Positions 45,806-54,534 of a stretch of 64,000 nucleotides of DNA are shown piece after piece (positions within the stretch are counted from its first letter, which is position 1; each line of letters starts with the position of its first letter). Below the pieces are notes generated by a model. It was not told where the DNA came from. It did not search any database and saw only the letters and a program-made list of their open reading frames with translations. Position numbers and translations under genes: made by a program. Source of the DNA: Bradyrhizobium erythrophlei (GTDB lineage: Bacteria > Pseudomonadota > Alphaproteobacteria > Rhizobiales > Xanthobacteraceae); the NCBI RefSeq assembly GCF_900129505.1, contig NZ_LT670818.1, positions 4,125,001-4,189,000 of the forward strand, written 5' to 3'.

Positions 45806-46472
45806 GTGCGCCAGGAAGCTGGCAAAGAATAGGAGGTGCAAGTCCCCCACGGGGAAGGTCTAGCCAACCACCCCGACCCCGAGTGATGCACGAGTTTCTG
45901 CTCGCGAGGGCAGCCGTGAAGCGTTCACAGGGGAGACCACGGGCCAAGTATTGACCTGCGAAACGGGTCTAATTCCGAGGTGCCGATCTTATTCTGAGAA
46001 AGAGAAGGCAACATCTTCCATGGCGTATTGGCTTGCATGGCAAGAACCTCGCGCAGTCGGAGACCTTGTGCACGTGGGGAAGTTCTTTGCGCGGAACCTG
46101 GGAGGTCTCATCCGTGCCCGGACGTGTGCCGGGCCGGCTCGGGAAGGCAAAAGCCGCACGCCGAGCATGTACGCGGGTGAGAAGTCGGATGAGGTCGTAG
46201 TACCGAGGAAACGACCGAACAAAGGAAGGCAACTTCCGGCGGAGGTCGTGGAGGGAAGGGCCTCACCCGAGGGGAACAGCCGACAGGCGGCCGTGGTTCG
46301 GACACTGAGCCGAGCTGCCAAATCGATCCAATTGGCGGCTGTACGCCGGAGCGCATGTGGGTTCAAGCGTGCGTGCCGCCGACGTTCGACCCGAGGGAGG
46401 AGCCCGGTGCGTTAGCAGCGCTCGCCGTGATCTGTGCGGGGGGCGAGGAGAAATCCTCGTCCCTACCGCGAC
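45806..46472 (+). mobile_element. Group II intron remnant, reverse transcriptase mostly deleted
   Basis: The 5' end is GTGCGCCAGGAAGCTGGC. The 5' domain continues with TGCAAGTCCCCCACGGGGAA and GGTCTAGCC, typical of bacterial group II introns. The 3' part has a domain V-like stretch (GAGCCCGGTGCGTTAGCAGC, GTGATCTGTG) and a domain VI-like hairpin ending CCCTACCGCGAC at about 46472. Domain V pairing seems weakened, since the second arm (CGCTCGCCGTGAT) does not match the first fully. Only about 60 codons of the intron protein are left. It is probably inactive. Boundaries are by eye. Confidence 0.85.
46167..46415 (+). pseudogene. Group II intron reverse transcriptase, N-terminal fragment
   Basis: The frame reads MYAGEKSDEVVVPRKRPNKG, then LPAEVVEGRASPEGNSRQAA. 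This is the start of LtrA-type intron proteins, before the polymerase domain. It then joins domain IV/V sequence directly, so the polymerase, maturase and endonuclease parts (about 400 residues) are gone. Confidence 0.75.
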
Positions 46473-46673
46473 CTCCGGGAGCTGTTGCACCTCCCGCCAA
46501 GTGAGCCTCCAATGGCGACGCCGGGCGATATAGTGCTGCCGTTCTGCTGCAGCGCGGCCGGGAGCCGCAGAAAATGACTTCACACCCAGTTGACTTCATT
46601 CCACGTTAGTTACTTGCACTTCGAAAAGCATCGGGAAAAACTACCTTGCTTCAGGCCTGCGATGGAGACGTCC

Positions 46674-47942
46674 ATGAGCACGAACGAAGCCAACTCTTCC
46701 GATCTGGCGTTACGTAATCTAGAAGGCCTGCTTCCCGATTTGGCTGAGTTCTACGAGGATGTGCATTTACACCCCGAGCTATCGATGCATGAGACGCGGA
46801 CTGCCAAACTCGCTGCGGACCGTCTTCGTGCGGCCGGCTATGAAGTGACGACGGGTGTCGGCAAGACCGGCGTAGTCGGCTTACTTCGGAACGGCGATGG
46901 GCCGACCGTCATGCTGCGCGCCGACATGGACGCACTGCCGATCCAGGAAGCGACTGGCCTTCCCTATGCCAGCAAGGCGACGGCCACTGATCGAGAAGGC
47001 AATACGGTCCCGGTGTCGCACATGTGCGGGCACGATATGCATGTCACCTGGCTCGCGGGCGCCACCAAGCTGCTTGCGGACGCGCGAACCTCCTGGCGCG
47101 GCACCTTGATGGCCGTCTTCCAACCCGCAGAAGAAACGGGGGAAGGCGCACACGCCATGATCGACGACGGTCTGTTCAACCGTTTTCCAAAGCCCGACGT
47201 GATCCTCGGCCAGCACGTCATGGTGGGGCCGTCCGGCACCGTTGCCGGGCGCGCGGGTGCCATCACTTCGGCGGCAGACAGTCTGCAAATCCGCCTGTTC
47301 GGACGCGGCGCGCATGGCTCGATGCCGCAGGCAAGTATTGATCCCGTGGTGATGGCAGCATCCACGGTAATGCGGCTTCAAACTGTGGTGTCACGCGAGG
47401 TGGCTGCCGCCGAAGCCGCCGTTTTGACCGTGGGCGTCCTGCAGGCAGGCACCAAAGAAAATGTTATTCCCGACGAGGCTATCATCAAACTAAATGTGCG
47501 GACCTTCGATGCCGGAGTGCGTACGCGCGTGCTGGCCGCGATCGAGCGGATCGCCAACGCCGAGGCGGCCGCCTCGGGCGCGCCCCGACCACCCGAGATC
47601 ACGACCATCGATCAATATCCGCTCAATGTGAACAATCGAGATGCCACCAAGCGCGTGGTCGACGCATTTCGGGGACATTTCGGCGCAGAGCGCGTCCGGG
47701 AAACCGGCCCCGCGCCAGCCAGCGAGGATTTCGGATCGTTCGGAGCCGAATGGCACGTCCCCTCGGTGTTCTGGTTTGTGGGCGGCACGGATCCGGAAGT
47801 CTATGCCAAGGCGAAGGAAGCAAACCGGCTCAACGAACTTCCTGTGAACCACAGCCCGAAATTTGCACCCGTTCTCCATCCTACGTTGGAAACCGGTGTC
47901 GAGACACTGGTCGTCGCGACCCGCGCGTGGCTGCCGGCGTAG
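46674..47942 (+). CDS. M20-family amidohydrolase (hippurate hydrolase type)
   Basis: About 422 residues of the M20D peptidase/amidohydrolase family, which hydrolyses N-acyl amino acids and related amides with two metal ions. Metal-binding motifs visible are LHLHPEL-like VHLHPELSMHET, MCGHDMHVTWL and FQPAEETGEGA with the catalytic Glu pair. A dimerisation lid follows (GRGAHGSMPQASIDPV). I choose the ATG at 46674 because GGAG lies 7 bases upstream; ATG 46662 is in frame. No neighbour defines the substrate. Confidence 0.9.
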   Translation: MSTNEANSSDLALRNLEGLLPDLAEFYEDVHLHPELSMHETRTAKLAADRLRAAGYEVTTGVGKTGVVGLLRNGDGPTVMLRADMDALPIQEATGLPYASKATATDREGNTVPVSHMCGHDMHVTWLAGATKLLADARTSWRGTLMAVFQPAEETGEGAHAMIDDGLFNRFPKPDVILGQHVMVGPSGTVAGRAGAITSAADSLQIRLFGRGAHGSMPQASIDPVVMAASTVMRLQTVVSREVAAAEAAVLTVGVLQAGTKENVIPDEAIIKLNVRTFDAGVRTRVLAAIERIANAEAAASGAPRPPEITTIDQYPLNVNNRDATKRVVDAFRGHFGAERVRETGPAPASEDFGSFGAEWHVPSVFWFVGGTDPEVYAKAKEANRLNELPVNHSPKFAPVLHPTLETGVETLVVATRAWLPA

Positions 47943-48008
47943 AAACCATACCATTCGGGGAGTCACCTATCTCAGGCATGTTTGCGTCTCTGTCTGCCAG
48001 AAGGCCGT

Positions 48009-48677
48009 ATGATGGATAAACTTCCGCTTGTGCTCGACCTGATGGGCACCTTCGTCTTCGCGCTTAGCGGGGCGTTGGCGGGGGTCAAGCGAAAGCTCGA
48101 TTTGTTCGGCGTTCTGGTGTTGTCATTCGCGGCGGGGAACTCGGGAGGCATCACGCGGGACGTGCTGATAGGTGCGGTTCCTCCCGGCGCTGTCAATGAT
48201 TGGCGTTATCTGGGCGTGTCGCTCGTTGCTGGAGTGACCACATTCTACTTCTCGCCCCTGATCGTGCGGATGTGGAATCCGGTCCTTTTGTTCGATGCCG
48301 CAGGGCTCGCGTTATTCGCCGTGGCTGGTGCGGCAAAGGCACTTGCGTACGGACTAAATCCGGTCATGGCGACAGCGCTCGGCATGGTGACCGGGATCGG
48401 CGGCGGCATGGTCCGCGACGTATTGCTGGCCGAAATTCCAACCGTGTTGCGTGCAGAATTTTATGCGGTCGCCGCGCTTGCCGGAGCAGCGGTGGTGGTG
48501 ATCGGGCACACGCTGCAGCTGCCAGCCGCGCCGGTGACCGCGGTCGCATTGATCCTCTGCTTCTGGCTCCGCGTGATGGCGATCAGGCGAGGCTGGCGGC
48601 TACCGGTTGCGAAATTCAATGATCGGCACGATCCGAATGTTGCAAAAGCAGCTTCGAATGATTCCGAAAAATCCTAA
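48009..48677 (+). CDS. TRIC-family (UPF0126) membrane protein
   Basis: A 222-residue inner-membrane protein with seven helices in a pseudo-duplicated arrangement. Each half has a glycine-rich motif: AAGNSGGITRDVLIGAVPPG and GIGGGMVRDVLLAEIP. These are typical of prokaryotic TRIC cation-channel relatives. The ATG at 48009 is followed at once by a second ATG. Transports monovalent cations or small ligands; specificity unknown. Confidence 0.88.
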   Translation: MMDKLPLVLDLMGTFVFALSGALAGVKRKLDLFGVLVLSFAAGNSGGITRDVLIGAVPPGAVNDWRYLGVSLVAGVTTFYFSPLIVRMWNPVLLFDAAGLALFAVAGAAKALAYGLNPVMATALGMVTGIGGGMVRDVLLAEIPTVLRAEFYAVAALAGAAVVVIGHTLQLPAAPVTAVALILCFWLRVMAIRRGWRLPVAKFNDRHDPNVAKAASNDSEKS

Positions 48678-48863
48678 GCGCCGGATGCATTCGATGATGG
48701 CTGTCCGACGACAGTGCCGCGGAGGGCTTTTAGTCCCTACATCGCTAACGTGATCCGACTTCCGTTGTTGGCACGAAACGGTCATTGCGGTGCAGCCATC
48801 GCATGTCCGTTGTCGGAGGCGAAGCGGAAACATGTGCTCGGCGAGAGTATTTCGCCTTTTGAC
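48678..48863. repeat. Intergenic repeat region preceding the IS element
   Basis: Contains TGTCCGTTGTCGGAGG and GAGAGTATTTCGCCTTTTGACC, related to the repeat at 45739-45797. The IS element starts directly at its end. Confidence 0.6.
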
Positions 48864-50522
48864 CCAGGCTGTGTAAAAACGCGGCTCCGCATTCCGAATG
48901 TCGCTCTCGACCAACCGTGACTGACACCAACGCGGTATCTTTGCTGTTCTGCGTCTCGCGTCAACCTCCTTGCACCTCCGTGCAACGTGGGGCGGCCGTC
49001 GGCCCGCGCCTCACGCCTGCATGGCTGCCAGCAATGGCTTGACGCCGACGATGTTCAGCACACGCGTGAGGTTGTAGGCGAGTACGTTCAGCGCCATTTC
49101 GGTCGCGACATTGGGCAATCGCTTCATCAGAAAGTGCGTCGCACCCATCCGCATCTTCAGTGTGGCGAACGGATGCTCGACGGTTTCGCGGCGCACACGC
49201 ATGGCTTGCGGGGTCTGATCGAGCCGCGTCTGCGCGGCCTCGACGACGTGTTCGTGTTCCCAGCGTTTGATACGGCGTTCGTTGGACGTTGTGCACTGAT
49301 CCTTGAACCGGCAGGTGCGGCACGCCTTCGTCAAGTAAATCCGCATTTTCTGGCCATCTTCATCAGCGGTGAAGTGGTGCGCCAGCTTCTCGCCGGCCGG
49401 GCAGCGATAGACATCGTCCTTGGCCAAATAAACAAAATCAGGCTTCCCAAAACGGCCTGCCGACTTGGCGTTCGAGGTTTGCGGCTTGGGCAGCGTGACT
49501 GCGACGCCGGCCTGTTCGCAGGCCAGGATTTCCTCACCTTTAAAATAGCCCCGATCCGCAACGACTTCCAAGTTATCGCTGCGCAGCGCGGCTTTCGCCG
49601 CCTGCGCCATCGTCGCCAGTTGCGATCTATCGGTGCCGACGTTGGTGACCTCATGCGCGACGATCAGATGGTTCGTGATGTCGACCGCACTTTGCACGTT
49701 ATAGGCAACCATCCCTGAGCCGCGCCCGCTCGTTGCCATCGAGCGGCAATCGGGATCGGTCAGCGATATCTGCTTGTCGGGCGAGGCGAGCAATGTCTTT
49801 TCAATCGCGGCCAGCCGCTTCACTTCTTCGTCGAGCTTCGCCAGCTTTTCCTTAAGCCGTGTCTTGGTAAGCAGCGCTGTTTCCGACGGTTCTTCTCCTG
49901 CGGCAGTCTGGCGGTCGGCGGTATCCAGTTGGCTCATGTAGCGTGCCACGCTCTCTTCGATCTGCTTCTGGCGACGTTGGATCTTGCCCTGCGTGAAGTT
50001 GTTGTCACGACTGTTCACGGCCTTGAACTTGCTGCCGTCGATGGCAACGCTGGCCTTTGCCAGCAGGCCCATCTTGCGGCACAACTCGACGAAGCGCGCG
50101 CAAACCTTCTTGATCGCGGGGCCATTGTCCTTGCGGAAGTCGGCGATGGTTTTGTGATCCGGCGCCAGCCGTCCGGTCAGCCACATCACCTCAACATTGC
50201 GGCCGGCCTCGCGCTCCAGCCGCCGGCTCGATTGGACCCGGTTGAGATAGCCGTAAATGTAGAGCTTGAGCATCGGCGAAGGATGGTACGCCGGCCGGCC
50301 GGTCGCTGCAGGATCGACCCCTTCAAAGCCCAGATCCCGCAAATCCAGTGCCTCAACGAACACATCGACCGCACGAATAGAATTACTCTCGTCGATCCAA
50401 TCATCGAGGCATTCCGGCAACAGCGTGGTCTGCTGGCGATCCGCCCCTTGAACGAAACCCTGCATCGCTTCCCCCGCCGATTCAGCAGGAGAAGTATACC
50501 ATGGGGTTTTCACACAGCCTGG
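48864..50522. mobile_element. IS1182-family insertion sequence
   Basis: Length about 1.66 kb. Terminal inverted repeats are CCAGGCTGTGTAAAAACG at 48864-48881 and the complement of CCAGGCTGTGTGAAAACC at about 50505-50522, with one or two mismatches. It encloses one transposase gene on the minus strand. No target duplication could be defined with confidence, because the outer flanks (TTTTGA left, ACCCTTAG right) do not match. Confidence 0.88.
49011..50465 (-). CDS. IS1182-family transposase
   Basis: About 484 residues from the ATG at 50465; the frame is open to a GTG at 50513 inside the inverted repeat. Features: N-terminal DUF772-type domain (YGYLNRVQSSRRLEREAGRN), DDE catalytic domain (ASVAIDGSKFKAVNSRD, VVADRGYFKGEEI) and a C-terminal zinc-finger-like region (CRTCRFKDQCTTSNERR). 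It is uninterrupted, so the element could be active. Confidence 0.9.
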   Translation of the reverse strand: MQGFVQGADRQQTTLLPECLDDWIDESNSIRAVDVFVEALDLRDLGFEGVDPAATGRPAYHPSPMLKLYIYGYLNRVQSSRRLEREAGRNVEVMWLTGRLAPDHKTIADFRKDNGPAIKKVCARFVELCRKMGLLAKASVAIDGSKFKAVNSRDNNFTQGKIQRRQKQIEESVARYMSQLDTADRQTAAGEEPSETALLTKTRLKEKLAKLDEEVKRLAAIEKTLLASPDKQISLTDPDCRSMATSGRGSGMVAYNVQSAVDITNHLIVAHEVTNVGTDRSQLATMAQAAKAALRSDNLEVVADRGYFKGEEILACEQAGVAVTLPKPQTSNAKSAGRFGKPDFVYLAKDDVYRCPAGEKLAHHFTADEDGQKMRIYLTKACRTCRFKDQCTTSNERRIKRWEHEHVVEAAQTRLDQTPQAMRVRRETVEHPFATLKMRMGATHFLMKRLPNVATEMALNVLAYNLTRVLNIVGVKPLLAAMQA

Positions 50523-50761
50523 ACCCTTAGCGGAAGTAGCACCTTTTGACGAACGGTCTGTCGTTCGCCAAATACCGCGGTCGTGAAACGGCGGTTGTGC
50601 GACACCTGAGGATGGTTCTACTGAGCCATACTCCCTCCTGTGTGTACCGAAAACTCAAACCCGGACGATGGTGGGCCCGCAGATCAACCGACATCGCCGC
50701 TAGCCATTCGCGTCGGCCGGATGCAGACTGTGCAGCGAAAAAATGTCGATCGGGGGAAACA

Positions 50762-52741
50762 ATGGCTGTTCCTCACCCAGGTGAAGCGGCACACACCAAA
50801 GGTCTTCCGGTCGTCGCCACACTGGGCGCACTCGGCGTCGTCTATGGCGACATCGGCACCAGCCCGCTCTATGCCCTGAAGGAGGCGGCCAAGGCCGCCG
50901 CCCATGGCGGGGCGATCACGTCACAGGCTGTCCTCGGGGTGGTGTCGCTGATCCTGTGGGCGCTGATCCTGATCATCTCGATCAAATACGCGCTCTTGAT
51001 CATGCGCGCCGACAACCGCGGCGAAGGCGGCATCGTCGCGCTGCTGGCGCTGCTGTCGGCGCGCAACGCCCAGCCCGGAACGTGGCGGGCTCAGCTACTG
51101 ATCGTCGGGCTCGTCGGCGCCGCCCTGCTCTACGGCGACGGCGCGATCACGCCGGCGATCTCGGTGCTGAGCGCGATCGAGGGCCTCAAGGTCGATGCGC
51201 CGTCGCTGGCGCCGGTCGTGGTACCCGTGACGATCGTCATCCTGATCGGCCTGTTCCTCATGCAGAAGCAGGGCACTGGGGTCATCGGGCAGATCTTCGG
51301 GCCGGTGATGGTCGGCTGGTTCGCCATTCTCGCCGCGCTCGGCATCCACGGCATTATCAAGGCGCCGGCGGTGCTGGCAGCGCTGAGCCCGCTCTCCGCG
51401 TTCGACTTCCTGATCCACCAGGATTTCCACATCAGCTTCGCCATCCTCGGCGCGGCCTTCCTGGCGGTCACCGGCGGTGAAGCGATGTACGCCGACATGG
51501 GCCATTTCGGACGGGTGCCGATCCGGCTCGCCTGGTTTGCAGTTGCGCTGCCGGCGCTGGTGCTGAATTACTTTGGGCAGGCAGCTCTGCTGATCACTGA
51601 TCCGACCGCGATCGACAATCCCTTCTATCAGCTCGCACCCGATTGGATGCAATTTCCGCTGGTCGCGCTCGCGGCGATTGCCACCGTGATTGCGTCGCAG
51701 GCGATCATTTCGGGCGTGTTTTCCTTGACCCAGCAATCGATCCAGCTCGGCTTTCTGCCGCGCATGCACATCAAGCACACCACCAGCCACGCCATCGGCC
51801 AGATTTATGTGCCGCTGGTGAACTGGCTGCTCGCCGCCGCGACGCTCGGGGCCGTGATCGGCTTCGGTACATCCGACGCGCTGGCAGGCGCCTACGGCAT
51901 CGCGGTGTCGCTGCTGATGGCCATCACGACGCTGCTCGCGGCGCTGGTTGCGCTGCAATGGGGTTACCATCCGATCGTCGTCATCCCGGTCAACGGCTTC
52001 TTTTTTGTCATCGACCTCATCTTCTTTGCGGCGAATTCGACCAAACTGTTCGAGGGCGGCTGGTTCCCGCTGGTGCTCGCGACCGCCGTGGCATTCGTGA
52101 TGCTGACCTGGCGGCGCGGTGCCAAGCTGGTCGAGGGGGCCCGCCGCAACTTGCGCCAGCCGGAAGCAGACCTGATCGAGACCGCCACCAGCGGATGCCA
52201 GGCGCGACTACCCGGTACCGCTGTGTTTCTTGCATCCGCGGCCAATGGCGTGCCACTCGCGCTGACGCAATTCATCCGGCACAATCACGTGATGCACGAG
52301 CGTATTATACTCCTCACTGTCGTTATCGAGGAGACGCCGCGTATCACCGACGAGGATCGGGTGGTTGTGATTGAAGTGATCAAGGGTATTACGCGCGTCA
52401 TTCTCCACTTCGGCTTCATGGAAAGCAACATCACGATCGCAGCAGGATTTCAGGCCGCCTGCGATCAAGGAAAAATATGCGGCATCGATCCCGCAAAGAT
52501 CACTTATTATGTCGGCCGCGAGACGATTATCCCGAGTGACGAGATCGTGGGCATGGCAGTATGGCGGGAGACTCTCTTCGCATTTTTGCAGCACAACGCC
52601 AAAGGCTCCGCAACCTTCTTCGGCGTGCCCGCGAGACAGTGGTGGAATTTGGCACCGAAATCGAGATTTGAGAGCTTTGGCGAGAACGATCGGACAACAG
52701 ATCGGCGTTCATTGCCAGGCATGAAGTTGGCCTTTGCTTGA
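50762..52741 (+). CDS. kup: Kup potassium uptake protein, C-terminus altered by a frameshift
   Basis: The product is a 659-residue low-affinity K+/H+ symporter. ATG 50762 follows GGGGGAAAC. Hallmarks: GVVYGDIGTSPLYALKE at the start, about twelve membrane helices, and a cytoplasmic C-terminal domain (HNHVMHERIILLTVVIEETP). The usual last residues would be VVEFGTEIEI and stop at 52671; these appear in the next frame. A one-base shift near 52632-52645 replaces them with a 32-residue tail (WWNLAPKSRFESFGENDR...). It may still function, since the change is at the extreme end. The IS element ends 240 bases upstream. Confidence 0.9.
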   Translation: MAVPHPGEAAHTKGLPVVATLGALGVVYGDIGTSPLYALKEAAKAAAHGGAITSQAVLGVVSLILWALILIISIKYALLIMRADNRGEGGIVALLALLSARNAQPGTWRAQLLIVGLVGAALLYGDGAITPAISVLSAIEGLKVDAPSLAPVVVPVTIVILIGLFLMQKQGTGVIGQIFGPVMVGWFAILAALGIHGIIKAPAVLAALSPLSAFDFLIHQDFHISFAILGAAFLAVTGGEAMYADMGHFGRVPIRLAWFAVALPALVLNYFGQAALLITDPTAIDNPFYQLAPDWMQFPLVALAAIATVIASQAIISGVFSLTQQSIQLGFLPRMHIKHTTSHAIGQIYVPLVNWLLAAATLGAVIGFGTSDALAGAYGIAVSLLMAITTLLAALVALQWGYHPIVVIPVNGFFFVIDLIFFAANSTKLFEGGWFPLVLATAVAFVMLTWRRGAKLVEGARRNLRQPEADLIETATSGCQARLPGTAVFLASAANGVPLALTQFIRHNHVMHERIILLTVVIEETPRITDEDRVVVIEVIKGITRVILHFGFMESNITIAAGFQAACDQGKICGIDPAKITYYVGRETIIPSDEIVGMAVWRETLFAFLQHNAKGSATFFGVPARQWWNLAPKSRFESFGENDRTTDRRSLPGMKLAFA

Positions 52742-52892
52742 ACCCTCGACACGGCAAGCGTCTTCCGGAAACTCTCCCTCGGGGCTCAGGCCCAAAACTC
52801 TGCGAACCACCCAGGGCTTTGTAGGCCTCCGGCCTGCCGGAATGAGGACATCGCTTCGTCGTTTGCTGTGGTGCATGAGTCTGGTTGTGGCA

Positions 52893-53620
52893 GTGCGCCC
52901 CGAAGGCGCGGATCACTAGTGGAGGAAGATTCCACCCAGAGAGTTGACGATTGATCTGGTAGCTGACGAGCGGTTCGGCCGGGTAACCGGCAGGGCTGGA
53001 GCCTCGTGACAAAGGCCGCTTTTAGGCGGTTGAGCAATCCGGCGGGCCGTAACGTGAGTGAAGCCTGAGCAGGCCTCGAAAGTGACAATGCGGATGCCGA
53101 CCCTCCTGCCATTTGGGGAAGGCTGTATGAGCGGGGAAGCAATCGACACGCGCACCCGCTTGATCCGCCGGGGTAGTGGGCACGGCACGTCGGAAAGGTG
53201 GTTCGGGTAATCGGGGGAGACCCGTCAAGGGTGAGGGTAGCGGCCTCAACGTCGCGAAAGGCGGCGGCCATGGCGGGAGTCGGACGGGGTCGTATGACCG
53301 TTGAAGCCGGGTAATGCTGGCTGAGGAAAGGGCCCCGACTTCTGGTGCGCTTTCGAAGATGGCTAGGTCGTGGTGATTGGCGATGAGCCTGCAAACACCA
53401 TCAAAGACAGGAGCCGCCGGAGATTGCTGTGTCGAGGGGCGAAGGAGAGTTACTCACTGCGCGGAAGCCGCGTGCGGTTAGTTTGCTCTCCGTGTGCCTC
53501 ACGGTGAAGCCAGTCGGAGAGCCGGATGCCTTAATCGGGCACGTCCGGTTCGATGAGCGGGGATGGGAAACGGAGCGTTGCCGAATGGCCCAAGCTACCG
53601 CGCCCATCCTCGACTCTACC
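52893..53620 (+). mobile_element. Second group II intron RNA, without reverse transcriptase
   Basis: The 5' end is GTGCGCCCCGAAGGCGCGG. Typical group II features follow through 53.4 kb. Domain V is seen as GAGCCGGATGCCTTAATCGG then GCACGTCCGGTTCG near 53518-53552. A domain VI stem pairs CGGGGATGGG (about 53558) with CCCATCCTCG (about 53603); the end is ACTCTACC near 53620. The whole element is about 730 nt with no open frame for an intron protein. Domain V looks well paired, so it could still splice with a protein supplied elsewhere. It is of a different class from the first intron. Confidence 0.8.
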
Positions 53621-53680
53621 GAAACGGACATGGCCGCGCTGGCCGACGATGTCCGCTGTCGGGGGTACAGCGGAAGTCGT

Positions 53681-53797
53681 CGCTCGACTCGTTGGCATCA
53701 TCGATGGGTGGCTCGACGCCTTGGTCACAAGTTCGAAAATATTTCGAACGTAGATGATGATTGTCAATGAAGGACCGCTCTTGGCGCGAAGCGGACA
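53681..53797. repeat. Long direct repeat, left copy (shared with 55473-55592)
   Basis: About 117 bases, beginning GGAAGTCGTCGCTCGACTCG and ending GACCGCTCTTGGCGCGAAGC GG. About four-fifths of positions match the right copy at 55473-55592, same orientation. Ends in the GCGCAAAGCGG repeat core. Confidence 0.9.
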
Positions 53798-53814
53798 TGC
53801 GGCCAGCGCTCTCT

Positions 53815-54534
53815 TCAAGTTCGCGTGCGCTGATTTCTAGAGCCAGACATTTTTGTCTTTTCGCGGCCGCAATTCAATGGTGCGTACGCGCTGTTCCACA
53901 TACGAAATCCGCCGATAAAGGCATAGGCATTGTTGCCAGCCCGGCATCCTTTCGGCAGTTTAGTCAGATGCACGAGATTTCCGCCGCCGATGACTACATC
54001 CTCGGGTTCGGTGGCCGCGACCAATCGTTCGATCACATCATTTGCGAGCTTCCGCCAGCGCTTTTTACCGACGCGTTCGAGGCCCCTGTCGCCAACGTAA
54101 TCTTCATAGGTGCCCTTCTTGTAGGGCAAATGGCCGAGCTCCATCGGTTCGACAATGCCGTTCACGATCATTGCAGAGCCGAGTCCCGTTCCCAATCCCA
54201 GGAACAACATCTTGCCGCCCCGGTAGCTGCCGAGAGCCTGCATCGCTGCATCGTTGACGACCCTTACCGGCAGGCCAAATGCCGGAGCAAAATCGAACCC
54301 CATCCAGCCAGGTCCGAGATTGTGAGGCTCGGCGACGGGGCGGCCGTGGAGAACCGGTCCGGGAAAGCCGACCGATACCACGTCGTAGGCCCAATCCTTC
54401 GCAAGTTTCTTAACGTCGGAGACCATTTGCCGTGCCGTCATGCTTGGTCCGGAGACGATCTCTCGCTTCTGCTTCTGGCCGGTGGCAAGTATTTTGACGT
54501 GAGTCCCGCCGACATCGACAGCTAAGATTTTCAT
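53815..54534 (-). CDS. Polyphosphate glucokinase-like ROK-family sugar kinase
   Basis: A 239-residue kinase of the ROK/ASKHA fold. The phosphate-binding loop is MKILAVDVGGTHVK and the second motif is NDAAMQALGSYRGGKMLFLG. The catalytic Asp lies in VVNDAAM. It resembles PpgK proteins, which phosphorylate glucose with polyphosphate or ATP. The ATG is at 54534. The C-terminal residues (YAPLNCGREKTKMSGSRNQR) look like an added tail. The gene lies between two copies of a long direct repeat, with 17 bases to the nearer. Confidence 0.85.
   Translation of the reverse strand: MKILAVDVGGTHVKILATGQKQKREIVSGPSMTARQMVSDVKKLAKDWAYDVVSVGFPGPVLHGRPVAEPHNLGPGWMGFDFAPAFGLPVRVVNDAAMQALGSYRGGKMLFLGLGTGLGSAMIVNGIVEPMELGHLPYKKGTYEDYVGDRGLERVGKKRWRKLANDVIERLVAATEPEDVVIGGGNLVHLTKLPKGCRAGNNAYAFIGGFRMWNSAYAPLNCGREKTKMSGSRNQRTRT

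Noticed and set aside
48864..50522. Target-site duplication of the IS1182 element
   Set aside because: The bases flanking the two ends do not match clearly, so no duplication is claimed.
53401..53818. Several 60-110 codon frames around 53.5 kb
   Set aside because: They are translations of group II intron RNA and of the long direct repeat, which also occurs elsewhere.
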